A DNA stretch of 64,000 nucleotides from Anaerosporobacter mobilis DSM 15930. GTDB taxonomy: Bacteria; Bacillota; Clostridia; Lachnospirales; Lachnospiraceae. Made by a program: the position numbers and the translations under genes. The notes beneath the pieces were generated by a model, which did not search any database, was not told where the DNA came from, and saw only the letters and a program-made list of their open reading frames with translations. This document shows positions 17,436 through 28,200 of this stretch, in pieces. Where the stretch lies: assembly GCF_900142955.1 (NCBI RefSeq), contig NZ_FRCP01000011.1, forward strand, positions 124,001 to 188,000, written 5' to 3'. How positions within the stretch are numbered: position 1 is the stretch's first letter; each line of letters begins with the position of its first letter.

Positions 17436-17483
17436 CTGATATTCTCTAATGAAAAAAGCAAAGAATTAATGTATAATGTAACT

Positions 17484-17516
17484 AATGAGAAGCAGCTTGC
17501 TGCTTCTAGGGCTTGA
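17484..17516 (+). repeat. Palindromic intergenic repeat, copy 1
   Basis: A 33-bp unit beginning AATGAGAAGCAG and ending AGGGCTTGA, with an exact second copy 132 bp downstream. Its core AGAAGCAG-CTTG-CTGCTTCT is a perfect 8-bp stem with a 4-nt loop. Further short hairpins lie between the copies (ACTCC-GT-AGGAGT near 17535, GAAATTA-CAAAG-TAATTTC near 17563). Confidence 0.85.
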
Positions 17517-17615
17517 ACGAAGAGAAAGACCGTAACTCCGTAGGAGTCATTAGTTAACGAGGGAAATTACAAAGTAATTTCTCGAGTCTATTGTAAAAAG
17601 ATGAAGAAATAAGCA

Positions 17616-17648
17616 AATGAGAAGCAGCTTGCTGCTTCTAGGGCTTGA
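17616..17648 (+). repeat. Palindromic intergenic repeat, copy 2
   Basis: Exact second copy of the 33-bp unit at 17484-17516, in direct orientation. Together the two copies and the hairpins between them form a ~165-bp structured spacer upstream of sbcD. Confidence 0.85.
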
Positions 17649-17744
17649 TAAATGTGTCAAAGTGCGTTAGGTAAGAAGTTATGATAAATATGGCTGGAGT
17701 TTTGCGATAATAATAGATCAGACAGAAAGAAAGGAGTGAATCCA

Positions 17745-18896
17745 ATGAAATTTATTCATACAGCAGATCTTCATATAGGAAAAGTAGTGAACGAGTTTAG
17801 CATGTTAGAAGAACAAAAACATGTTTTAAACCAAATACTTACCATTGTGAAGGAAGAGAAGGCAGATGGCTTAATCTTAGCGGGTGATATCTATGACAGG
17901 TCCGTTCCATCTGCAGAGGCGGTGGTTGCCTTGGATCAATTCCTAAGAGAAGCAACAAAACTAGGAATACAGATTTTTATGATTAGCGGGAATCATGATT
18001 CTCCTGAGAGAATTGGTTTCGCTCAGAGCATATTAGTGGACAAAGGATTACATATTGAAGGTATGATACGAGGTAATATGAATCCTGTTGTAATGGAGGA
18101 TGAGTATGGTACACTAAACATCTATATGCTTCCATTTGCCAAACCAGCAATTATAAGACATTTATACCAAGATGAAACCATTGTAACTTGCGAAGATGGT
18201 GTACGTAAGATGATTGAAGAATCTAACATAGATGCGAGCAAGCGTAACCTAATGATTACCCACCATTTTGTTACCAATACAGGTAAACCACCGGAACAAA
18301 GTGAGTCGGAATCGAATCTGTTACTAGGTGGAGCGGAGAATGTAGATGTAAGTGTGTTTGAAGCATTCGATTATGTAGCACTTGGGCATATACATGGACC
18401 ACAGCGAATGGGAAGAGATACCATACGATATAGCGGATCACCTATTAAATATTCGTTTTCGGAAGTTTTTCATAAGAAGAGTGTTACCATTGTTGAGCTA
18501 AAGGATAAAGGCGATGTAACCCTATCAGTAAGAGAGCTTAAACCAATTCATGACATGAGGAAAATAAAAGGTACATTAGATGAACTCATGAAAGAAGAAG
18601 TGTATTCGTTAGCGGATGTTAATGATTATCTTCATGTAACCTTATTAGACAAGCAGGAATTATTTGATCCTATGGGTGAGCTTAGAAGTGTGTATCCGAA
18701 TGTAATGCAGATTACGTTTGAGAAGAATGAACGTAAAGAAAATGAAAATAGTGTGAGTATAACAAGTACACGGAGTAAATCAATCTATGAACATTTCAGA
18801 GATTTCTATGCAAGTGTTGCAGGGGAAGAGCTAGCTGGAGAATATGATTCTTGCATGAAGGACGTGATTGAAGAGGTTGGAGGTGATATCGGATGA
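17745..18896 (+). CDS. sbcD: Exonuclease subunit SbcD (Mre11-type nuclease)
   Basis: 383 residues from the ATG 8 nt after AAGGAG; the GTG at 17736 overlaps that ribosome site. Metallophosphoesterase motifs are in order: FIHTADLHIGK (D-x-H), LILAGDIYDR (GD), ISGNHDSPER (GNHD), MITHHFV and ALGHIHGPQ (GH-x-H). These bind two Mn ions. SbcD with SbcC forms the Mre11-Rad50-like complex that opens hairpins and trims DNA ends. Its stop overlaps the sbcC start by 4 bp (ATGA), implying translational coupling. Confidence 0.96.
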   Translation: MKFIHTADLHIGKVVNEFSMLEEQKHVLNQILTIVKEEKADGLILAGDIYDRSVPSAEAVVALDQFLREATKLGIQIFMISGNHDSPERIGFAQSILVDKGLHIEGMIRGNMNPVVMEDEYGTLNIYMLPFAKPAIIRHLYQDETIVTCEDGVRKMIEESNIDASKRNLMITHHFVTNTGKPPEQSESESNLLLGGAENVDVSVFEAFDYVALGHIHGPQRMGRDTIRYSGSPIKYSFSEVFHKKSVTIVELKDKGDVTLSVRELKPIHDMRKIKGTLDELMKEEVYSLADVNDYLHVTLLDKQELFDPMGELRSVYPNVMQITFEKNERKENENSVSITSTRSKSIYEHFRDFYASVAGEELAGEYDSCMKDVIEEVGGDIG

Positions 18897-21800
18897 GACC
18901 ATTACAAGTAACTATTGAAGCTTGGGGTCCCTATAAGGATAAAGTAGTTGTGGATTTCACTAAGTTTAATCAAGGAAGTTTGTTCCTAATAACTGGTCCG
19001 ACGGGAGCGGGGAAAACAACGGTATTCGATGCTATAACCTTCGCCCTTTATGGAGATGTAAGTGGTAAGACAAGGGAGAAAGGAACACTTAGAAGTGATT
19101 TCGCCAATGCGGGAGAAGATACGTATGTAGAGTTGTTGTTTGAACATAGGGGGAAGAAGTACCGTGTGTACCGTGCACCCAAATATGAACGGCCTAAGAA
19201 ACGTGGAGAAGGAACAACAGTGTCGCAAGAAATTGCAGAACTGTATATCGAAGATCAAACTCCGATTGTTGTAATAACAGAAGTCAATCGAAAAATTGAA
19301 GAACTGCTCGGGATGACATATCTTCAGTTTAAGCAGATATCCATGATTGCACAGGGAGAATTCTTAGAATTGCTTGTTGCAAGTTCCAAAGACCGTGTAG
19401 AAATCTTAAGAAATATATTCAAGACCAATCAATATGAGAAATTACAAAGGGCATTAACAGACAAAGCGTTACGCTTACAACGAGAGTTAACGGAACAAAA
19501 TAACCGTCTTGATGAAATCATGAATACAATCGAGTGTAATCGTGACGATGCAGAGGATACATTAGCACAGTTGCTTGTGGCACCACCCTATCATTATGAA
19601 CGGATTCTGACCATTTTGAAAGAGGGAATGGCCGATACGAAGAAGCAAGAGGCACTGTTAGAGACTAGTATTAAGGAATATGAACAAGCAGAGAAGGTAT
19701 ATATCGAGAAGATTACAAAAGGTGAGAAAATTAATGAAAGTCATCAAAGACTAGCAAAGTTAGAAGAGGAGTTACAACAACTAGAAAGCCAGAAAGAAGT
19801 ATTCGTAACTAAGAAGCATAGATTAAATCAGGCACTGCAAGCAATGAATGTAGAATCTTATGACAAGATGTATGAAGCTTCCGTTGTTCGGTATAACACA
19901 GCCAAATCAAAGTGGGAACAAATCAAAGCAGAACTAGAGACTGCTTTACCAGAATATGAAGCTAGGAAGGTAGAATTTGAACAAGTAGGCCTTCTTGAGA
20001 AATCCTTGTTAGAAAATCAGATGAAACAGAGGCAAATTGAAAGTTATCTACCCCTTGTCGTTGAAGTGAATAACTTACAAGAGAAGATAGCGTTAAGCAA
20101 CAAGGAAATTACTGCGCTTCAAATTAAACAAGAAAATCTGAAAAGCAAGCAAGTGCAAATAGAAGATAATCTTAAAAAGTCAAAAGAAGAATTTGGTTTA
20201 TATGAGAATGTAGAAGTTTTAATTGAACAAAATAAGGCAAGTCAAGAGCGCCTACGGATTCAATTAACAAGGATTAAGGAAGTGCAAGCCAAGAAGGAAG
20301 TGCTTGATGCAACAATTCATAATAGGGAAATGAAAATACCAGAATTTAAGAAGGCAGAGCAAGAATCCTTAGAGGCAAAAAAAATATATGACGAGAAAGA
20401 AGCACAGTATCGCAGTGCGTTAATTGGTATCGTGGCAAGGGAACTTGAAGAAGGTAAACCTTGTCCTGTATGTGGCTCTACTTCGCATCCTATGAAAGCT
20501 ACAGTTGCTGATACAGCACCAGATGAAAAAGAATTAGAAGAGTATAAGAAAGTAGCAGAGCAAAAAGCGTTACTGTATAAGGAGTGGTATTCTACGTTAG
20601 CTGCTTTATCAGAGAAAGTGAATACACTTCAAAGTGATTTTGATACGGTCTGTAAAGACAATGAAGTAGCTTCAGAACAGATAATAGAGATGATTGAAAG
20701 GTTACATCAAAATCAAGCGGCATTAGAGGAACAAGCAGCAACCTATCAAAGGAATCAAAAGCGAAAAGCAGAGCTAACAGAAAGTATTACGAATCTAGAG
20801 AGGTTAACGAAAGAACAAGAAGACATATCTATAAAATTAGTACATCAACATAATCTTATTGTACAAGAAAACAAACAGATTGCTGAACAAGTTGAGCAAA
20901 AGAAAGCCTTGCTACCTACAGAATATCAAAATAGTAATAAAATCTCAGAGGCCCTTGAACAGATAGCTTTGCAAGTTGAAAAACAAAAGCGACAGATTCA
21001 AAAAGTGAGAGAAGTATACGATGCGGCAAAGACGAAGTACGAACGATTACTTGCTCTTCGAAGTGAACGAGAGGAAGAGATGCGTATGGTACATGCGCAG
21101 GGGAAGGTAGAAAAGGAAGCGTTAGAAGCAGCTTTACGAAAGTTTGGATTTGAGTCAAGAGTGGCATACAAAGAAGCTTCTATGGAAGAAGTGGAGAGAG
21201 CTGCCTTAGAGGATGAGATCAGAAACTATATAGAATCTTGTAAAGAAAAAGACGCTAAGATGAAGACATTACAAGAGACATTAGGCAAAGAAACTGTGAT
21301 TGATGTGGAGGCATTGAGAGAAGAGCACAAAGCGTTAACCATGAAGAAAGAGAAGGTTGTTGAAGAGAAACAAGCATTCCATACGAAACAAACAGTGAAC
21401 GAGAAGGCTTATAAGTCCATGAAAGAAAAATTGGCTAAGCGTTCCGCTTTAGAAGAGGAATACGGAATAGTGAAGCAGTTGGATAACATCACGAAAGGAA
21501 ATAATCAAGATCGTCTCGTATTCGAACAATATGTATTGGCATCGTATTTTGAAGATATCTTGGCTGCTGCTAATCTTAGGTTATTACTTATGACTAGTAG
21601 TCGTTATGAATTGCTTCGATCTACAGGAGTTAGCGACGCCCGTAAGAAAGATAGCTTGGATATCGAAGTGTTAGATCACTATACTGGTAAGAAACGTTCT
21701 GTCAAATCCCTTTCTGGAGGGGAATCCTTCAAAGCGGCATTATCCCTAGCACTTGGTATGTCAGATATCATCCAAAGTTACGCTGGCGGAATAGAGATTG

Positions 21801-22003
21801 ATACCTTATTCATTGATGAAGGTTTTGGTTCTCTTGATACAGAATCTTTGGAACAAGCTTTAGAGACGTTATCAAAATTAACTGAAAAGAATCGTCTGAT
21901 TGGTATAATTTCTCATGTGGGTGAATTGAAAGATAGGATTAATAATCAGATTGTTGTGGAACGAGGGAAACATGGTAGTACACTTGAGATGAAAGTCCTT
22001 TAG
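18893..22003 (+). CDS. sbcC: Exonuclease subunit SbcC (Rad50/SMC-type ATPase)
   Basis: 1,036 residues. Walker A GPTGAGKTT is at ~residues 35-43 and the Q-loop follows at ISMIAQGEF. Two long coiled-coil arms (residues ~180-500 and 550-870) flank a zinc hook CPVCG (C524, C527) that joins two SbcC molecules. The second ATPase half has signature KSLSGGESF (~939) and Walker B LFIDEGFGSLD (~972). It is the ATPase/clamp of the SbcCD nuclease, and length and order are normal. The gene overlaps sbcD by 4 bp and is followed by a strong terminator. Confidence 0.96.
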   Translation: MRPLQVTIEAWGPYKDKVVVDFTKFNQGSLFLITGPTGAGKTTVFDAITFALYGDVSGKTREKGTLRSDFANAGEDTYVELLFEHRGKKYRVYRAPKYERPKKRGEGTTVSQEIAELYIEDQTPIVVITEVNRKIEELLGMTYLQFKQISMIAQGEFLELLVASSKDRVEILRNIFKTNQYEKLQRALTDKALRLQRELTEQNNRLDEIMNTIECNRDDAEDTLAQLLVAPPYHYERILTILKEGMADTKKQEALLETSIKEYEQAEKVYIEKITKGEKINESHQRLAKLEEELQQLESQKEVFVTKKHRLNQALQAMNVESYDKMYEASVVRYNTAKSKWEQIKAELETALPEYEARKVEFEQVGLLEKSLLENQMKQRQIESYLPLVVEVNNLQEKIALSNKEITALQIKQENLKSKQVQIEDNLKKSKEEFGLYENVEVLIEQNKASQERLRIQLTRIKEVQAKKEVLDATIHNREMKIPEFKKAEQESLEAKKIYDEKEAQYRSALIGIVARELEEGKPCPVCGSTSHPMKATVADTAPDEKELEEYKKVAEQKALLYKEWYSTLAALSEKVNTLQSDFDTVCKDNEVASEQIIEMIERLHQNQAALEEQAATYQRNQKRKAELTESITNLERLTKEQEDISIKLVHQHNLIVQENKQIAEQVEQKKALLPTEYQNSNKISEALEQIALQVEKQKRQIQKVREVYDAAKTKYERLLALRSEREEEMRMVHAQGKVEKEALEAALRKFGFESRVAYKEASMEEVERAALEDEIRNYIESCKEKDAKMKTLQETLGKETVIDVEALREEHKALTMKKEKVVEEKQAFHTKQTVNEKAYKSMKEKLAKRSALEEEYGIVKQLDNITKGNNQDRLVFEQYVLASYFEDILAAANLRLLLMTSSRYELLRSTGVSDARKKDSLDIEVLDHYTGKKRSVKSLSGGESFKAALSLALGMSDIIQSYAGGIEIDTLFIDEGFGSLDTESLEQALETLSKLTEKNRLIGIISHVGELKDRINNQIVVERGKHGSTLEMKVL

Positions 22004-22068
22004 GTCTGTGAATATTGATACTGCTATCTAAGAAAAAGGCATTGGAAATCTAGAATAATATAATTACT

Positions 22069-22127
22069 TAAAAAGTAACGATTTAAGACTAATGTTATAT
22101 TAGTTTTAAGTAGTTACTTTTTTGTTT
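22069..22127 (+). terminator. Intrinsic terminator of the sbcDC operon
   Basis: AAAAGTAAC (22071-22079) pairs with GTTACTTTT (22113-22121); inner TTAAGACTAAT/ATTAGTTTTAA extend the hairpin. TTTTTTG follows. Confidence 0.85.
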
Positions 22128-22233
22128 TCTTATAAAAAGATATAAAATGAATACCTAAAACAAAAAAAAGATATGTAAACAACTATCAGAAACCAATAAG
22201 ATGAGATTATATAAAGAAAAGGAGGAGATATTT

Positions 22234-25200
22234 TTGAAGGTAAAAAAACGTATAGTGTCAGGGGCACTAGTATTAGCAATGCTGTTGTCAACAGTCGTAA
22301 ATGATACAGCGTTTAAGAGGGTGAAAGCCCAGGAAGTAGCAGTACCAGATAATATGTTAGTAAATGGGGATTTAGCAACAGATTTGACGGGGTGGAGTAA
22401 CTTTAGTGAAAATGCAACTTTAACACACGAGCCATATAAGGCAATTTTTGATATCAGAGAAAATATGGCAGATTGGCAAATTAGCCTATATCAAGTTGTT
22501 AATGCTATTGAGACTGGTAGCACCTATTGCATCAGTTTTGATGTTTTAACAAGTGTAGACCGAACCGTTATATTCGGATTCGATGGTAGTAGGGATTACA
22601 CTTCTAAGACGATTCCTGCGGGGGTTAAAACTACAGTATCTTGTGAGGTAACGGCATCGACTCAAAAATTTATGATTTATCTAGGGACGAATGTTGGAGC
22701 ACATAGGGTAGAAATCTCAAACATTAGTTTATTTCCAAAACCAGTTGATTTACCGAATGATGAGAATGACCAAACACCAGACCCGATTACAAGTTTAGAT
22801 GGTCTTAAACTAACACAAGGTACCGTACTTAAGAATGGCAGTTTTGCATTAGGAACGAATGGTATGGAGGGCTGGAGTACATATGCGGTAGATTGGATGA
22901 ATACATATAATGTAGTTCGCTATTCCAAGGTAGCTAATGGTGTAAAGGTGTGGATTACTAATGTGGGAGATGGTGCGGGTAATGTTCCACAAGACGCCAA
23001 ATTTTATCAGAATGTAAAGTTAGCTGCAAGTAAGGTATACACCATTTCTTTTGATGTACATTCTGAGAAGGCAAGGAGTATACAGATATCTTTAGATGCA
23101 AGAAATAATATATTAAGTAAGACAATAGCAATACAAAAAGGTGAAACAAGACATGTTAGTTTTAATATACCTGCGCAATCTTCGGATACAACCGCCGTAT
23201 TCAGCGTCTTAATGGGAAGCGTTGGAAGTCGTGAAGTTAGAGAAAACAATCTTACATTCTCTAACATGAAGTTAGAAATCAATGGGTTTACAAGGCTTGT
23301 TCAACTTATTGATGACGGAGACTTTTCAAATGGTATAGGAACATTTACATCACAAGGCAATGTTATCGTAGATGCAGATAGGGAAAAGTCCGCAAAACTT
23401 ACGATAGGTGCAGATGGTATGTTAGAAGACGTATCCTTTAATAGAGGGGGATTGCAAATCGCTGCAAATCAAAGTTATGATATTAGCTTTGTAGCTGGGG
23501 CAAGACATAACAGAGATATACGGGTAGTGTTAGAGGATGCCTTAGGAGAAGTAATTGGACAACTAGACTATACACTGACAACAGATCCCGTGCGTTATAC
23601 GATGCAAGTGAATACGACGAAAGAAATTGTAGGCGGTACTCTAAGATTTATGATCGGTGGGGTAGCAGATACTGTATATATTGACACGATTAGAATGGAT
23701 GCTACAGGATATGCGCAAGTACAAGGTGTGGATTTAGAAGCTCATGATATAACAGAGCTTATTAAGCAGAAGCCACCTATTATCAGTGAAGATACCGATG
23801 CAGTAGTAGGAGATAATGTTACCCTTACTTTTCCGGATGATGGAACGTACCAAGTAGGAATTGATTCTATTACCGTTAATGGAGAGGAAGTACAGGGAAC
23901 TAATTTATGTTCAGTTCAAGCTGGGAAAATAGTTCTAGATCAATCTTTATTCACGATAGAGGCGGGAAAGGACCGTAGCATATACGAAATCGTTATTCAA
24001 GCGCCATGGTATAGTGAAACAGTAATAAAGCAGGTTATCTATCCAAATAGAATATGGAATCTTACTTGGTCCGATGAATTCGATGGGACTGGTAATAACC
24101 TAGATTCTAATAATCTTGATTTATCGAAATGGTCTTATCAAGAAGGAAATGGTGCAGAATACAATGTAGCAGGTTGGGGAAACAGTGAATTAGAGTATTA
24201 TACAAGAGATAATATCAAAGTAGAGGATGGTACCTTAAAGATAGAAGCTAAGAAAGAAGAGAAAGGTGGACAACCTTATACATCTGGACGTATTTGGACG
24301 ATGGCAGATGATAAAGTAACAGCGCTATTCTCACAAAAATACGGTAAATTTGAAGCAAAGATTAAGATGCCAGGAAAAGAAGGCAGCCAAGGTTTATGGC
24401 CAGCATTCTGGATGCTTCCGGCTGATACGGAATATGGCAGTTGGCCTTTATCTGGCGAAATTGATATTATGGAAGCAAGGGGAAGAGAGCCAGACAGAGT
24501 AGATGGTACCATTCATTTTGGACAGCCATATCCGAATAATCAGGCTATAGGTGATTCATATGTTTGGGAAGAAGGAAAAGGTTCCATTAACGATTATCAT
24601 GTATATTCATTAGAATGGGAGCCGGGCGAGTTACGTTGGTATGTAGATGGTGAACTATACTATACAGAAAATAACTGGTACAGCCTCTCAGATGAGAATC
24701 CAGTAGATTTCGCTTACCCAGCGCCGTTTGATCAGGAATTCTATATAATCCTTAACTTGGCAGTGGGCGGAACCTATGATGGTAATCTTATCCCAGACGA
24801 TTCCGTAATACCAGCAGAGATGTTGGTGGATTATGTAAGGGCATATGAATACACTGGAGAATATGAGGTGCCTGTAAAGCCAACGCTTCCTAAGGAAGAG
24901 ATTCCAGCGGGTGCAAAAGTTCCGAATGCCCAAGGGGATTATATAGTAGATCCACAATTTAATAATGTGAAGATTATTAAGGATTATGCGACAACGCAAG
25001 ACCCTAAAGGATGGAATTTTGCAACACTACCTGATTTTGGTGGAACTGCAAGTTTCAAGAAGGTGGAAGAAAGTGGAATTACCCTTGGAGAAATTGATAT
25101 AACTAATAGTGGTAACGCAGCTTATTCTATTCAATTGATACAAAATATTCCCCTAGTGAAAGGACGCTATTACAAGATAAGCTTTGATGGAAAGGCCGAA

Positions 25201-28200
25201 AAAAATAGGGAGTTATCAATTAAGTTCGGCGATGTAGGGGATGATAAATGGGGAGTATATGGCTCATATAGTCCAACATTAACGAAGGAACTGGAACATT
25301 ATGAATATATTTTCCAAATGGGAAGTGAAACGGATGTTACATCAAGAATAGAGTTTAACTTAGGATTGAATGCCACATCTGTTTGGATTGGTAATGTTAG
25401 TTTCACCGAAGTAGACGGTATAGTTATTGATGATGATTGTATTAAGAAGCCATTAAAAAACGGAAATCACATTTATAATGGAACTTTTGATCTTGGTAAT
25501 AGTCGATTGGTATACTGGAACCTAAACCAAGTGGATGGTAAGGTTAACAATAATGAAGTTGTATTAAATACATCAGCAAATAATATGGAATCGTTGAGCC
25601 AGCAAGGTATAGAATTATTACAAAAGGATACCTATAAGCTTGTCTTTGATGGCAGTAGTAATGTAGAGAGAGATATTAAAGTAAGGTTTAGTAGTGCAGA
25701 TGATTCTGTGATCTATGATGAACAAACAGTTTCGTTAAGTACAACAATGGAGAAACATGCTATTACTTTCAGTATGCCAGCAGGGATTACTGACAAGAAT
25801 GGAAAGGTAGCGTTCTTAGTGGGAGGGACTTCGTCTGTCATCAATATTGATAACACGATATTGACAAGGGAGACAAATCGTAACGTAGATTTTAGTGATA
25901 TAAATTGTTACCCATTACAAAATGGTGATTTTGAAGAGGGGACTACTGGCTGGAGTACTTATGGAACGAATGTATCCGTTGTTAAAGAAGGTGAGAATAA
26001 GGTTGGAAAAGCGGTAGGAGCAGCTGGAGGACAGACGTATGAAAGTATGTTGATGTATTCCGATTTAGAAGTTGTTAGTGGCTTTACCTATAACTTCTCC
26101 TTCCGAGCAAAAGCCAATAAAGCAGCTGATATATCGGTAGCAATGGAAGATGAGTATTATAATCGACTCTTTCCAGGTACAACTCTACACCTTACTACTG
26201 AGTGGCAAACATTCTCTTATGAGACCAAATTCAATGTAGATGCTGTTGTTACATTAAAGTATCTATTAGCTGGTACGGGATCACAATTAGATTTCTATAT
26301 AGATGATGTTGTGTTCGAAATAAAGGGAGCGCCTAAAAAGTCTGGTACCTTAACATCAAAATCTGATTTGAATTATGTAGATAGTGATCTTGTTTTTAAT
26401 AGTTCTGGGGATAAGGAGTGGATTCAATCAGCAGAATTCTATGTAGATGGAGAACAAGTTGAAGGATTGAAGATTTCAGTTGAAGATTCCACTGTAACAC
26501 TGGATAAAACACTGTTCAAAGAAGCTAGAGTGTATGAAATACTTGTAAAGGCAGAGGAGTATTCTAATTATCATACTACAATTAAAGTATATGGACATGA
26601 TAAGAATCTGTTATTGAATGGTAACTTTGATTATGGACTTAATTCTTTTGAAACTTATGCTCATCAAGGCTGTGCGGATTTTACTGTTGAGAATGGATAT
26701 CTTAATATTCACTCTAAATACCAAGCACTGGAGAATAATCAACCAATTACTTGGTCCGTTCAATTAGGACAGAGTAAGATTCCTGTTGTACCAGGTGATG
26801 AATATATCCTTACTTTTGTAGGGTACTCGACGGTAGACAGAAAAGTTATCTTGGAAGGAATCAATAATAAGGTTGTAACAATTACGAAAACGCCGCAAGT
26901 GTATCAAATTCCGTTTACTCCGAATACATTTGATTTGAGCTTGAAATTCCTTATGGGGACAGTAGAGCAGACTGGAGATAAAGAACATAATATTTATCTT
27001 GCCAATTTTGGATTATATGCAAAGGCTGATTATCATGCTACAGAAATTACAAAGCCTGGAGAACAATTAGATGCACCTTTACAGGTATTTGCAGAAAATG
27101 CTTCTAATGGAATTGCACTACACATTCTTCCAGCGTTATCAACTCCAAGTGGTGTATTATATCAGATATATATTAACGATAAGTTAGTAGAACAGACAGA
27201 GTCTACAACATATCTTTACGAAACGAAGCTCACAGGAATGTGCAAGATACAAGTAAAAGTTGTAAAAGATGGATATAAGGATTCAAAGGTAAAGGAAATT
27301 ACCATTCAATTAAGGGATGTGTTTGCACCTGATATACCGAATGATTTCACAGTAAAGTCTGTAGCAAAAGGCGAAGTAAATATATCGATTACACCACCAT
27401 ATGATAATGTAGGAGTAGCTGGTTATCTGATTTATCTAGATGGTGTAGAATATGCTAACAGTAGCACGGCAGAAACCAAATTAAAAGGAATAACACAAGG
27501 CGAGCATCTGATTAGTATAAGAGCATATGACATAGCAGGAAATAAGTCTGGTATGACAGTAGGTAAGTTGATTTATGTGGCTGGTGAAACCACGGGTGAA
27601 GGCTCACAAGGCGGTGGTTCTACAGGTGGCAATACGAATGGTGGAGATTCAGGACAGAGTGGTTTGAATGCAATTTGGTCTCAAGTACTTGAGACGTTGA
27701 AGCAAATAAATGGGAATGCTAAACCTACTGATATTGTAGCTTTGAATGATGCAATTATACCAAAAGAGATTTTAGTAGCAATGAAGGATAAACCAGTACG
27801 TCTGCTTATTGACATGAATACATATTCATGGAGTATTAACGGAGAATCAATTAAAGATGTACAGATGGAGAAGATGTACAATTTAGCAGTTACAGAGCTT
27901 GAAGAAGAACAATTAACAAAACTGCAACAAGTAATTAATAAGGCAAAAAAAGAGAATAAAGTGGATGTATTGACGGTATTAAAAGAATTCAAAATAAATC
28001 ATAATGGTGCGTTACCATTTGAAGGAGAGTTAAACTTACCACTAGATCTCAAATATGCCAATACATATGTATATATCTACTATTGGAATGAAAAACTTGA
28101 CAAACTAGAACTTAAGGATATTGTAAAAGTAAATAAGGCTGGAGAGGTTGTTATACCATTTAACCATGCTTCTTCCTATATCATTACCGAACAGGCATTA

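Noticed and set aside
22201..22233. ATG start for the GH16 enzyme
   Set aside because: The ribosome site AAAGGAGGAG lies downstream of this ATG; starting at TTG 22234 gives a normal signal peptide.
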